Below, in pieces: positions 1 to 7,311 of a stretch of 64,000 nucleotides of DNA (position 1 is the first letter of the stretch; each line of letters opens with the position of its first letter). Below the pieces are notes generated by a model. The model was given only the letters and a program-made list of their open reading frames with translations. It did no database searches and was not told the origin of the DNA. Source of the DNA: Gammaproteobacteria bacterium (GTDB lineage Bacteria; Pseudomonadota; Gammaproteobacteria; Pseudomonadales; Cellvibrionaceae); NCBI GenBank assembly GCA_021151835.1, contig JAGKWO010000007.1, positions 1 to 64,000 on the forward strand, written 5' to 3'. Position numbers and translations under genes: made by a program.

Positions 1-67
1 AAAGGTCACTTTCGAAGTAACCCAGGGTCAAAAAGGCCCGCAAGCGGAAAACGTAACTCCACTCTAA
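1..67 (+). CDS. Cold-shock domain protein, C-terminal end only
   Basis: Only the last 21 codons lie in the window, read in the frame starting at base 2 and ending in TAA at 65-67. The peptide contains EVTQGQKGPQAENV, the typical C-terminal end of CspA-family single-domain RNA chaperones (last OB-fold strand). The family is about 70 residues long, so some two thirds lies upstream of the window. A strong terminator follows directly. The family assignment is good from the motif, but which paralogue it is cannot be told. Confidence 0.8.
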   Translation, partial: KVTFEVTQGQKGPQAENVTPL

Positions 68-83
68 TCTGTGCGAGTTTCAA

Positions 84-117
84 CTAAGGGGTGATTGAGC
101 AATCAATCGCCCCTTAG
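84..117 (+). terminator. Rho-independent terminator of the cold-shock gene
   Basis: A 13-bp stem (CTAAGGGGTGATT pairing with AATCGCCCCTTAG, one G-T pair) closes an 8-base loop just after the cold-shock stop codon, followed by a moderately T-rich tail. It overlaps the GTG at 117 that opens the longest version of the next reading frame, which argues that the next gene starts downstream at 210. Confidence 0.75.
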
Positions 118-209
118 TGCTTTGGGTGTCCGCATTTTTTCCTGTTTTGATTTTCTCCCCGCTCTTTGTTTGGGCGATAAATTTTTATATCCCGCGATGG
201 CCTGGTTCC

Positions 210-527
210 ATGTTTGATTTGCACTCTGTTCTCTGGCTCACCCTGATTGTTCTCTCTATCTATTATTGGCGCGGCGCATTACTGGTGAAAGAGCGCGCAT
301 TTGTCGCGGCGCAACGACGCTGCGCGGAAATGGAAGTGCAGTTGTTGGATGAAACTATTTATTTGCGCCGTCTCTGGTTCAAGCGTAATGATCGCGGTGT
401 TTTATCGCTTTGGCGTGCTTTTTATTTTGAATTCACCGTGAGTGGTTCTGATCGATATTTTGGCCGCGTAATTATGCTGGGGCGAAATATTACCCATGTG
501 GAGCTCGATCCACATCGTGTGCATTAA
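210..527 (+). CDS. DUF3301 family membrane-anchored protein
   Basis: A 105-residue protein with one N-terminal hydrophobic segment (about residues 6-16, WLTLIVLSIYYW) followed by a basic, arginine-rich cytoplasmic part. The pattern AAQRRCAE, then VQLLDETIYLRRLW, then LWRAFYFEFTVSG is characteristic of DUF3301 proteins, whose function is unknown. I chose the ATG at 210 because it gives the usual family length. An in-frame GTG at 117 would add 31 residues but lies inside the preceding terminator. The GNAT gene follows by 12 bases and may be co-transcribed. Confidence 0.75.
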   Translation: MFDLHSVLWLTLIVLSIYYWRGALLVKERAFVAAQRRCAEMEVQLLDETIYLRRLWFKRNDRGVLSLWRAFYFEFTVSGSDRYFGRVIMLGRNITHVELDPHRVH

Positions 528-539
528 TGAGTGTATGTT

Positions 540-944
540 ATGGCAATTAATTATCACACGGATGCAGTTTTGGATGTCCAGCAAGTGATTGAATTATACA
601 AATGTTCAACGCTGGGTGAGCGCCGCCCGGTGAATAATCCTGAGGTATTCCAGGGCATGATTGATAATGCAAATATTATTGTCACTGCCTGGGATAATGA
701 AAAACTGGTTGGTATTTCACGGGCGATGAGTGATTTGGTTTACGTGACTTATCTTGCCGACTTGGTTGTGCATGAACATTACCAGCACCGGGGGATTGGC
801 AAGCAACTAATTGAGTTAACGCAAGCACAGGCATCACCTGATTGTATGATGGTATTGCTCGCCGCCCCGCTCGCTAACGATTATTATCCCAAATTGGGTT
901 TTATCCATAATCCACGCGCATGGACGTTGAAAAGTAATTATTAG
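540..944 (+). CDS. GNAT family N-acetyltransferase
   Basis: A 134-residue GCN5-related acetyltransferase. The acetyl-CoA binding motif A is visible as VVHEHYQHRGIGKQLIELT (about residues 77-95), preceded by the YLADLVV strand. The C-terminal strand with YYPKLGFIHNPRAW closes the fold. The substrate cannot be told. An in-frame ATG at 531 is possible, but the ATG at 540 has the better-spaced GAG. It sits between DUF3301 and a Nudix gene on the same strand with short gaps, probably one transcript. Confidence 0.8.
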   Translation: MAINYHTDAVLDVQQVIELYKCSTLGERRPVNNPEVFQGMIDNANIIVTAWDNEKLVGISRAMSDLVYVTYLADLVVHEHYQHRGIGKQLIELTQAQASPDCMMVLLAAPLANDYYPKLGFIHNPRAWTLKSNY

Positions 945-973
945 GCCGGCCAATTGATTATGGAGATGTATGA

Positions 974-1531
974 ATGAGCAAAAAATTCCTTGCTGAAAAA
1001 GTTGGTGGTTGGAAAACCAAAACATCAACGATGGTTTATGAAAATCCCTGGATAAAAATTTCCCACGAAGACGTCATTACTCCTAAAGGTACCGATGGTA
1101 TATACGGTGTTGTGCATTTTAAAAATACGGCGATTGGTGTTGTGCCTATCGACAATGAAGGCAATACGTGGCTGGTAAAACAAAGCCGCTACACGCTCAA
1201 TCAGTATACCTGGGAAATTCCGGAAGGCGGTTGCCCGCAAGGAGAAAGTCCATTGAGTGCAGCCAAACGGGAATTGGAGGAAGAGGTCGGGTTGCAAGCG
1301 AATGAGTGGCAGGAATTAATGACAGTACATTTATCCAATTCTGTTACTGATGAGACCTGTATTATTTTTATTGCCCGCGATTTGTATGCCGGGCAACAAC
1401 AGCTCGAAGCAACAGAAGATATTGAATATAAAAAGGTTCCACTGCAAGAAGCCATCGCTATGGTAAAGCGTGGAGAGATTACGGATGCCCCTTCTGTTGC
1501 TGCATTGCTGCGAATAGCAGTAGATCTTTAA
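974..1531 (+). CDS. Nudix hydrolase, ADP-ribose pyrophosphatase type
   Basis: 185 residues. A complete Nudix box occupies residues 85-107: G, five residues, E91, seven residues, then RELEEEVGL, supplying the metal-binding glutamates. The fold (IGVVPIDNEGNTWLVKQ strand before the box, YTWEIPEGG leading into it) resembles ADP-ribose/ADP-sugar pyrophosphatases, which cleave nucleoside diphosphate sugars to nucleotide plus sugar phosphate. A GGAG sits 6 bases before the ATG at 974. The exact substrate is inference. A second, unrelated Nudix gene (nudE) lies at 15121. Confidence 0.82.
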   Translation: MSKKFLAEKVGGWKTKTSTMVYENPWIKISHEDVITPKGTDGIYGVVHFKNTAIGVVPIDNEGNTWLVKQSRYTLNQYTWEIPEGGCPQGESPLSAAKRELEEEVGLQANEWQELMTVHLSNSVTDETCIIFIARDLYAGQQQLEATEDIEYKKVPLQEAIAMVKRGEITDAPSVAALLRIAVDL

Positions 1532-1542
1532 TGATCTATTGT

Positions 1543-2409
1543 TTATGCGGGGCAAGTTTCTATCTCTTTCTGCTTTGTATTACCGCTAGTCATTTCTAAT
1601 TTTTTCCTGTACTGGCGTAAATCAGCAGAAGACGCAAATTTTTGCGATAGTAGTGCCGACAGGTTGCCGAGAATTCCCTGCTCAACTTTATTCTCCCATT
1701 CACCATCAAATTGTATTTCATTGTCCAGCCATCGTCTCAGCCATTCAGGGTCCGGCAGGCGGCTGGTAATTGTGTCTCTTGGATATAGCTCCTTGTTGAC
1801 ATGCAAATTGGTAGGGTGCAATGCCGGGTTCAAGCGCGCGTTCGTCATCAGTACCCCGATTTTTGCAAAATGTAATTTTGCAAGGTCGCCATATTTTTGG
1901 ATGGCGCGTTGCATATATTGAAAATAGGCGCGAGCGTGGCGTGCTTCGTCCGTTGCCAGTGTTGTATAGATATGTTTAATCACCGGTTCATCATGGTATT
2001 CGTGGGCGCACCTATACCATTGGTTTAAGCGCGTTTCACCGCAGAAATGCAGTGCCAGCGATTCCAGCGGAGAGGCGCGATCAAATTCAAAATTGACTTC
2101 GTTAAGTTCTTCTGCGGTGGGTACAAAATCGGGAGCGAAACGGCGCAAGTATTCCAATAATACCAGGCTGTGTTTTTGCTCCTCGAAAAACCATATTGAA
2201 ATAAACGCCGCAAAATCCGGATCATTCGGGTTGTCGCGTAAAAACATTTCAACAGCTGGCACTGCAGCCCATTCCAGTAACGCATTCATTTTGATTCCAT
2301 GCAGTTGGCGGTCACTTAATCGATCTGCATTGAATTTATCCCAGGGGATATCGTTGGAAAGATTCCAGCGGGCATTTTCCATATCAATAAATATTTTTGA
2401 GAAAAGCAT
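1543..2409 (-). CDS. Ferritin-like diiron protein (acyl-ACP desaturase-like)
   Basis: 288 residues, largely helical. A full set of diiron ligands can be placed: E46 (ALLEWAAV), E77 with H80 (FFEEQKH), E125 (FCGET) and E155 with H158 (TDEARH). This E, ExxH, E, ExxH spacing is that of soluble diiron oxygenases such as stearoyl-ACP desaturase and related ferritin-like proteins. AGAGGG lies just upstream of the ATG. The gene follows a Bfd-type ferredoxin gene by 11 bases, which suggests that the ferredoxin supplies electrons. Substrate and reaction are unknown; desaturase versus another O2-dependent role cannot be separated by eye. Confidence 0.75.
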   Translation of the reverse strand: MLFSKIFIDMENARWNLSNDIPWDKFNADRLSDRQLHGIKMNALLEWAAVPAVEMFLRDNPNDPDFAAFISIWFFEEQKHSLVLLEYLRRFAPDFVPTAEELNEVNFEFDRASPLESLALHFCGETRLNQWYRCAHEYHDEPVIKHIYTTLATDEARHARAYFQYMQRAIQKYGDLAKLHFAKIGVLMTNARLNPALHPTNLHVNKELYPRDTITSRLPDPEWLRRWLDNEIQFDGEWENKVEQGILGNLSALLSQKFASSADLRQYRKKLEMTSGNTKQKEIETCPA

Positions 2410-2420
2410 AGATCCCTCTT

Positions 2421-2606
2421 TTAGTCAGCGTTATGGATTAACAGGTTGTTATCGGCCAATTCTGTGGTCAATAGCTCTACGCAAGAGCCGCACCCTGTGG
2501 TGGTACAGTTGGTAAATGTTTGAAAGAATTCATTGAGCGGCAGGCGCGCCTGCGATTGGTTTGCGACGAGTTCATCGAAAGATTTATTGGAACATAAGCA
2601 GTACAT
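2421..2606 (-). CDS. bfd: Bacterioferritin-associated ferredoxin-like [2Fe-2S] protein
   Basis: 61 residues with the Bfd cysteine pattern: C3-x-C5 and C39-x2-C42 (TTTGCGSC). Bfd proteins donate electrons to reduce and release iron stored in bacterioferritin. I take the ATG at 2606 because AGGGAG stands 7 bases upstream and the N-terminus MYCLCSNKSFDEL matches the family; the longer frame to 2693 lacks family similarity. No bacterioferritin is nearby. The downstream partner is a desaturase-like diiron protein, so this copy may serve that enzyme (inference). Confidence 0.82.
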   Translation of the reverse strand: MYCLCSNKSFDELVANQSQARLPLNEFFQTFTNCTTTGCGSCVELLTTELADNNLLIHNAD

Positions 2607-2715
2607 AACATTCTCCCTGTCTTTATTCATTACCGTAGAGGTTTCCTCATAATAAATAGTGTTGCATAATTTGTCTACGTGACGTTTATTCATTCATTAA
2701 AGGAAGTAAGGGGAT

Positions 2716-3135
2716 ATGAGCGATTTGTTGGCGTTGGGAAAGTGGAGTTTATCGCAGCAACCATTTAGTTGTTTGATGGAAACAAAATTTGAAAAAGCGG
2801 AAAAGGGTAAGGTTGTTTTGTCATTGGATGTCAGGGATGAATTTAAACAAAATTATGGCGCGGTTCATGGCGGTGTAATTAGTTACATGATTGATGTGGG
2901 GTTGGCGTATGCCGCGGCCTCGGAAATTCGCGACTGTGTGACCTCCGAATTAAAAATAAATTACTTGCGCCCTGCAGTAGGTGAGAAAATTGTTGCCAGG
3001 GCAAAATCCATTCATGTGGGATCGCGGCAAGTGGTTTGTGAATGCCAGGTTTTTTCGCGTCAGGCTGGCGAAGAAATGTTGGTCGCAATTGGAATAGGCA
3101 CTGTGAATCGTGTCACTGATAATAAGCAAAACTGA
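2716..3135 (+). CDS. PaaI-type hotdog thioesterase
   Basis: 139 residues. The segment NYGAVHGGVISYMIDVG carries the HGG motif and the start of the long hotdog helix of PaaI/YigI-type acyl-CoA thioesterases, which hydrolyse acyl- or aryl-CoA esters as tetramers. AGGAAGTAAGGGG precedes the ATG. The start faces the Bfd/diiron pair, so the 110-base gap holds divergent promoters. The CoA substrate cannot be inferred. Confidence 0.8.
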   Translation: MSDLLALGKWSLSQQPFSCLMETKFEKAEKGKVVLSLDVRDEFKQNYGAVHGGVISYMIDVGLAYAAASEIRDCVTSELKINYLRPAVGEKIVARAKSIHVGSRQVVCECQVFSRQAGEEMLVAIGIGTVNRVTDNKQN

Positions 3136-3140
3136 TCAGG

Positions 3141-3187
3141 TGCCCATAACCGGCATTGATATTGATTTGGTTATGGGCGACTTTTTT
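3141..3187. terminator. Terminator between convergent thioesterase and AhpD-like genes
   Basis: A hairpin with stem GCCCATAACC / GGTTATGGGC and a long loop is followed on the + strand by CGACTTTTTT. It directly follows the thioesterase stop and overlaps the end of the leftward AhpD-like gene, so it can serve both sides. Confidence 0.75.
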
Positions 3188-3638
3188 AATCCTTGATGAC
3201 TGGCAAAAAGTGAAAGCCAACGGCGATTCGATTCCAGGCATTAATCGCCACAATAATGGCAGTCAGGTTTACTATCTCTTCTTCGTTAAATTGTTCGCGT
3301 ACTGCTGCAAAATCTTCATCGTGGATTTCTTCTTTTGCCAGCAGTGTTAATTTTTCTGCCCACGCCAGGGCTGCGCGTTCAGGCTGTGAAAATAGCGGCA
3401 CTTCTTTCCATGCAGGCAATACATCAAGGCGGCTTTGTTTTTCCCCATCCTTGCGCGCCTCATTGGCGTGCATGTGTTGGCAAAAAGCGCAGCCATTAAT
3501 TTGCGATACGCGTAATTTTATTAGATGAATTAACGAATGGTCGATTTTCTGCGCCGCTGACTCGCCCAGCTCAATCAGGGATTTGGCCAATACCGGTTGC
3601 AGCTTGTAAGTTTGTTGATAGGCAATGCGTTCTTTCAT
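3186..3638 (-). CDS. Carboxymuconolactone decarboxylase / AhpD-like protein
   Basis: 150 residues. The core QINGCAFCQHMHANEARKDGE contains the CxxC-x3-H motif of AhpD-like alkylhydroperoxidases in the carboxymuconolactone decarboxylase family. Such small helical proteins use the cysteine pair for peroxide reduction or thiol exchange. The ATG at 3638 has CAGGAG 8 bases upstream; an earlier ATG at 3653 lacks a ribosome site. It is a single gene next to an AraC regulator reading the same way, with no clear operon partner. Confidence 0.82.
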   Translation of the reverse strand: MKERIAYQQTYKLQPVLAKSLIELGESAAQKIDHSLIHLIKLRVSQINGCAFCQHMHANEARKDGEKQSRLDVLPAWKEVPLFSQPERAALAWAEKLTLLAKEEIHDEDFAAVREQFNEEEIVNLTAIIVAINAWNRIAVGFHFLPVIKD

Positions 3639-3732
3639 GATGGACTCCTGCATGGGTTGTTGGAGTCATTGTGCCGTTAACTATTTAATGGTGATTGTAT
3701 ATTTGCGACATCCTGAACCTGGCGGTTGGAAC

Positions 3733-4569
3733 TTATGTGGCAGGGTCTTTACGGACGAGCTTGCGATTGCGGTATTGTCCGGGTGTTTGCTGATTGATTT
3801 TCTGGAACTGCCGATTGAAATGGGCTTGATCATAAAATCCTGCGTCATAGGCAATATCAACCAAAGGGCGTTCCGGATTCAGGCTGATAAGTTGGCGAGC
3901 CTTTTTGATTCGTTGCAGTTGTTTGACATAAACCATCGTTAGTCCGACCTCCTGTTGAAAGCGGCGCTCAAGCTGGCGCCGGCCCAGGTTAACCTGGGCA
4001 CTCATTGTTTCAATGGAGTCGGAAGCATGCATGCGCGGCAAAAGTTGTTGCACCGGTCCTGCGTGTGCACGTTGTTGTGCAGCTTGTTGCAATAACCAAT
4101 CATCAATAAGCCCAACACGGGTGGCGATGCTCGTGGCCGCATTTAATTTATCGCGTAAGTCGAGTAGTTGCTGGTTATTAATATCCGTGTCCAGTTGATC
4201 AGTGCTATATGAATTTCCGACCAGCGCGGGCATGTCGAAACCAAACAGCTGGAATGCGCCACCAGGATGAAAGCGTATGCCCATTAAATCCACGGTGCCG
4301 TAAAACTCCATCGTATTTAATGTGGCGAATGCATTGAAACTTACTTCAGGTAATTGATTGTCCATAAACCGGAAATTGATATTGGTACCGCCATCGGGAT
4401 AAAGCTTTTCGCTAAAGCCTTGTTCGGGGATGCGTGGTTGCCGTGCAATCCAATAGCGTTGCACCCAGGTTTGCAAATAGGGATGCGGCATAAAACTACG
4501 AAAACCCAAATGCCCCAGGTTATCTACAAACTGGTTATTTAGCGGAATAGGGGCAAACATATTGCGCAT
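3733..4569 (-). CDS. AraC family transcriptional regulator (DUF6597 N-terminal domain)
   Basis: About 278 residues. The N-terminal half (PHPYLQTWVQRYWIA, KLYPDGGTNINF, GIRFHPGGAFQLFG) matches the DUF6597 sensing domain, and the C-terminal 100 residues form the double AraC HTH (MSAQVNLGRRQLERRFQ, then IAYDAGFYDQAHFNRQFQ). GAGAG lies 7 bases before the ATG at 4569; the frame is open up to an ATG at 4608 without a ribosome site. The target is unknown. The AhpD-like gene just downstream is a possible one, because such regulators often act next door. Confidence 0.82.
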   Translation of the reverse strand: MRNMFAPIPLNNQFVDNLGHLGFRSFMPHPYLQTWVQRYWIARQPRIPEQGFSEKLYPDGGTNINFRFMDNQLPEVSFNAFATLNTMEFYGTVDLMGIRFHPGGAFQLFGFDMPALVGNSYSTDQLDTDINNQQLLDLRDKLNAATSIATRVGLIDDWLLQQAAQQRAHAGPVQQLLPRMHASDSIETMSAQVNLGRRQLERRFQQEVGLTMVYVKQLQRIKKARQLISLNPERPLVDIAYDAGFYDQAHFNRQFQKINQQTPGQYRNRKLVRKDPAT

Positions 4570-4629
4570 GATAATTCTCTCGATTAATTCCGTTGATTGG
4601 GTTTCCATAAACTACATAGCCAATTTATC

Positions 4630-4755
4630 CATCCATTATTGGCAAGTATATATATCCAACCGGTCGTGATTATAAAAATAATGCCCGGCATCGCTAACTA
4701 ACATTGCGCCGGTACCAATCACAGGATTTCGGGCAATTGTCACACCATTGGTTAG
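4630..4755 (-). pseudogene. Decayed fragment of a hexapeptide acetyltransferase gene
   Basis: This stretch aligns with two parts of the intact acetyltransferase gene at 5899-6621. Bases 4630-4703 resemble 5945-6021 (shared runs such as GATTATAAAAATAATG and CATCCATTATT), and 4705-4755 resemble 6122-6170 (GCGCCGGYACC, then TGTCACACC/GGTCACACC). About 100 bases between the two blocks are missing and a 2-base indel breaks the frame. It is a relic of a second gene copy, with only the C-terminal coding part recognisable, in the same orientation as the intact gene. Confidence 0.75.
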
Positions 4756-4933
4756 ATGCATTGAAATGACTGGTGGAAATTTTGGTTGCCGCTTTAGTGT
4801 GTATCGCGATGAAAATGTTCAAGCGGCGGAAAATAAGCAAATTACATTTTTTAACAGATTGCCGCACTAATCGTGATTAATGTTTGGAAATTATTTCATA
4901 CCCATTAAGGGACACTCGTTGAAGGATATTCCC

Positions 4934-5776
4934 ATGAAAATTATCGGAGCTATAACAATTACTGCTTTACTCATGGTAGCAAGGACGGTCAGCGCTAATA
5001 GCTGCGAGGATAATTTTCGCAGCGAGGGTGATCCGCGTAATGGCGCAGAATTTTCCACCTCCACGACCATCTCTGACCTTAACTCATCAAGCGCATTGGG
5101 TCAGTTGCGTGCTATTGCGCTTGCCGATGGATTCAATGTACTTGGTGAGGAATCAACGGCTACCCAGGGAACCCTCACCATCGAACAGAAAAACGGGCGT
5201 CACCCTTTCCTTATTTATCTTACCGCGGCCAATAACGGCAACGCAGCGGACGTAAGCATAAATACAAAGCTGAATCGTCGCACAGTGGCCAAACCTGAAG
5301 ACATTCGCAACGGCATGTGCGGCATGATTGCGCGGGTTAAAACCGGTGCAGAAGGGGAGAAAATCGCGGCAGCTGCTCGTGCCACGATAAAGCCCGAGCC
5401 CGTAGTGGAAATTCAGCCGCGCTGGCTGGCAAAAGATATATATCGGCTCACCAAACGCAAGACAGCCGAAATGATTACTGCTCATTACAAGGGTAAGCGC
5501 TATTTGTTAGATGGGGTTGTTGGTGCACCACTTGAAAATGAGGGCACCATTGAACTTTGGTATAAAGTGACTATTGAACGAAATAGTGTTTTTGAAACGC
5601 TGGATACCAAAGAGTCCTATGTGTGGCCACCGATTGTTTGCCGCATGGCGCCAGAGGCGCGCGCTACAGCAGCAAAATTGAAGGAAGGTGAATATGCCAA
5701 ATTGACTGGCACTGTGTTGCGCTACCAGGAGGGGATGCCAAGCAGGTTAGTGTTAGAGAATTGCACCTTTAATTGA
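4934..5776 (+). CDS. Secreted protein of unknown function with an OB-fold-like C-terminus
   Basis: 280 residues. Residues 1-21 form a signal peptide (MKII, hydrophobic core, VSA before NSCED). The C-terminal part, from TAEMITAHYKGKRYLLDG to LTGTVLRYQEG and LVLENCTF, resembles the tRNA_anti-like OB-fold found in small secreted or membrane proteins (weak, by pattern only). AGGA stands 8 bases before the ATG at 4934; the open frame runs further upstream to 4880 but gives no signal peptide. The location is probably periplasmic. Function is not recognised. Confidence 0.7.
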   Translation: MKIIGAITITALLMVARTVSANSCEDNFRSEGDPRNGAEFSTSTTISDLNSSSALGQLRAIALADGFNVLGEESTATQGTLTIEQKNGRHPFLIYLTAANNGNAADVSINTKLNRRTVAKPEDIRNGMCGMIARVKTGAEGEKIAAAARATIKPEPVVEIQPRWLAKDIYRLTKRKTAEMITAHYKGKRYLLDGVVGAPLENEGTIELWYKVTIERNSVFETLDTKESYVWPPIVCRMAPEARATAAKLKEGEYAKLTGTVLRYQEGMPSRLVLENCTFN

Positions 5777-5797
5777 TTTCATAAGTCATCCATTCAG

Positions 5798-5819
5798 GGC
5801 TGCTGTGGCAGCCTTTTTT
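5798..5819 (+). terminator. Rho-independent terminator
   Basis: GGCTGC, loop TGTG, GCAGCC, then six T residues, 20 bases after the stop of the secreted OB-fold-like gene. Confidence 0.85.
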
Positions 5820-5898
5820 CTTTGAAGCCACCAAACTAAAACGTCGCCATCCCGATGCTACTTTGAGCGGGAAATTCGCCTTGCCAGGTAGATATTAC

Positions 5899-6621
5899 TC
5901 AATCGCTGCAATTGGGCTTGAATAGACTGCGCAACCAATTCCACCATCCATTATTAGCCAGCATGTATTTATCCAACTGATCCTGATTATAAAAATAATG
6001 TTCAGGATCGCTAAATAACAATTCACGTTTTAACATGCGCCGGTTGGGATTAATGGTTTTAATAACTCGTGCGGGGTTCCCGGCTGCAACACAATTGGCG
6101 GGAATATCTTTGGTCACAATGGCGCCGGCACCGATAACAGAATTTTCGCCAATGGTCACACCTTTGGTAATAATCACGCGCTCACCCAGCCAGACGTTAT
6201 TTTCAATCACCACCGGTTTCGTGCAACGAAACGGTCGAATGCGATTGTAGATACCATGCCAATCGCTATCGCTGATAATTACGTTGGCGGCGAGCATGCA
6301 GTTATCGCCAATACGAATGGATTTTGCAGCGGAAATTCTTACTCCCGGCGCGATCAGGCAATAATCCCCGATAATAATTTCAGCATTACCTTGTTTGCTC
6401 GGCCAACTGGTAAAGCGCACACAATTATCGCTGGCGCAAATAATTTGCGCATATTTTCCCAGGTGGATATTGCGCCCGAAAATAACCAGGCTGCGCGGGT
6501 GTGCAATCTCTGGTGTGCTGCCCACACTATCGAATTGCGGGGTAATAAAACGGGCGACATACCAGTGATTAATGGCCTTATAAATTTTTTTGACCAGATA
6601 AGGTGTATTACTGCGGCGCAT
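5899..6621 (-). CDS. Hexapeptide-repeat acyltransferase (WbbJ/maltose acetyltransferase type)
   Basis: About 240 residues. The C-terminal two thirds carry left-handed beta-helix hexapeptides: IIGDYCLIAPGVRISAAKSIRIG, then IENNVWLGERVIITKGVTIGENSVIGAGAIVTKDIP and the terminal AAGNPARVIK. SDWH near residue 145 is the usual catalytic-histidine loop region. Such trimeric enzymes acetylate sugars in surface polysaccharide or lipopolysaccharide. The start at 6621 (MRRSNTPYLVKK) avoids overlap with the divergent methyltransferase gene; a frame to 6690 exists. A decayed paralogue lies at 4630-4755. Confidence 0.82.
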   Translation of the reverse strand: MRRSNTPYLVKKIYKAINHWYVARFITPQFDSVGSTPEIAHPRSLVIFGRNIHLGKYAQIICASDNCVRFTSWPSKQGNAEIIIGDYCLIAPGVRISAAKSIRIGDNCMLAANVIISDSDWHGIYNRIRPFRCTKPVVIENNVWLGERVIITKGVTIGENSVIGAGAIVTKDIPANCVAAGNPARVIKTINPNRRMLKRELLFSDPEHYFYNQDQLDKYMLANNGWWNWLRSLFKPNCSD

Positions 6622-6673
6622 AGCGGCCCTGTGTCTGTTAGAATTCGTGCAACGATTATGAGTGAGAAACAAG

Positions 6674-7282
6674 ATGCTGCCAATTGCCATAGAAACGGTA
6701 AAAGGTTTTCTCGATGAGGAAGAAGGCTGTGCTTTATACGAATATGCATTGCAAAGTGCGTTACAGGGCCCTTGCCTGGAAATTGGAAGTTATTGTGGAA
6801 AATCGACGGTTTACCTGGGCTCTGCCTGCAAAAAAGCGGGATCTGTGTTGTTTGCTGTAGATCACCATCGCGGTTCGGAAGAGCATCAGTTAGGTGAGGA
6901 ATATCATGATCCGGAACTTTATGATGCCGGTCATGGCAAAATGGACAGCTTCCGCGAATTTCGCCATACATTGGCACGTGCAGAACTGGAAGACACGGTA
7001 GTGCCTATTGTGGCGCCCTCTGCGTTGGCCGCACGTTTTTGGGCTACGCCTTTATCGCTGGTATTTATTGACGGTGGCCACAGTATCGAGGCCGCACTAA
7101 ACGATTATCGCTGCTGGGCGCCGCACGTAAAGCGCGGTGGTTGGCTGGCGATCCACGATGTATTTCCCAATCCCGCCGACGGTGGTCGCCCACCCTATGA
7201 AATCTGGAAGCTTGCGCAAGAATCGGGATTATTCGAGGCTTTGCCGTTAATAAAAACGCTGGGCTTATTGAAACGTTTGTAA
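6674..7282 (+). CDS. Class I SAM-dependent methyltransferase
   Basis: About 202 residues. Motif I is GPCLEIGSYCGKST, followed by LFAVDHHRG (acidic loop), FIDGGHSIEAALNDYRCWAPHVKRGG and AIHDVF, which match the Methyltransf_24-type Rossmann enzymes. The substrate is unknown. These proteins are common in polysaccharide and natural-product loci, and the divergent acetyltransferase fits a surface-glycan role (inference). The ATG at 6674 is preferred; a GTG at 6662 is in frame. Confidence 0.75.
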   Translation: MLPIAIETVKGFLDEEEGCALYEYALQSALQGPCLEIGSYCGKSTVYLGSACKKAGSVLFAVDHHRGSEEHQLGEEYHDPELYDAGHGKMDSFREFRHTLARAELEDTVVPIVAPSALAARFWATPLSLVFIDGGHSIEAALNDYRCWAPHVKRGGWLAIHDVFPNPADGGRPPYEIWKLAQESGLFEALPLIKTLGLLKRL

Positions 7283-7311
7283 TTTTTTTGCTGTTTAATA
7301 TCGAGTAATTT

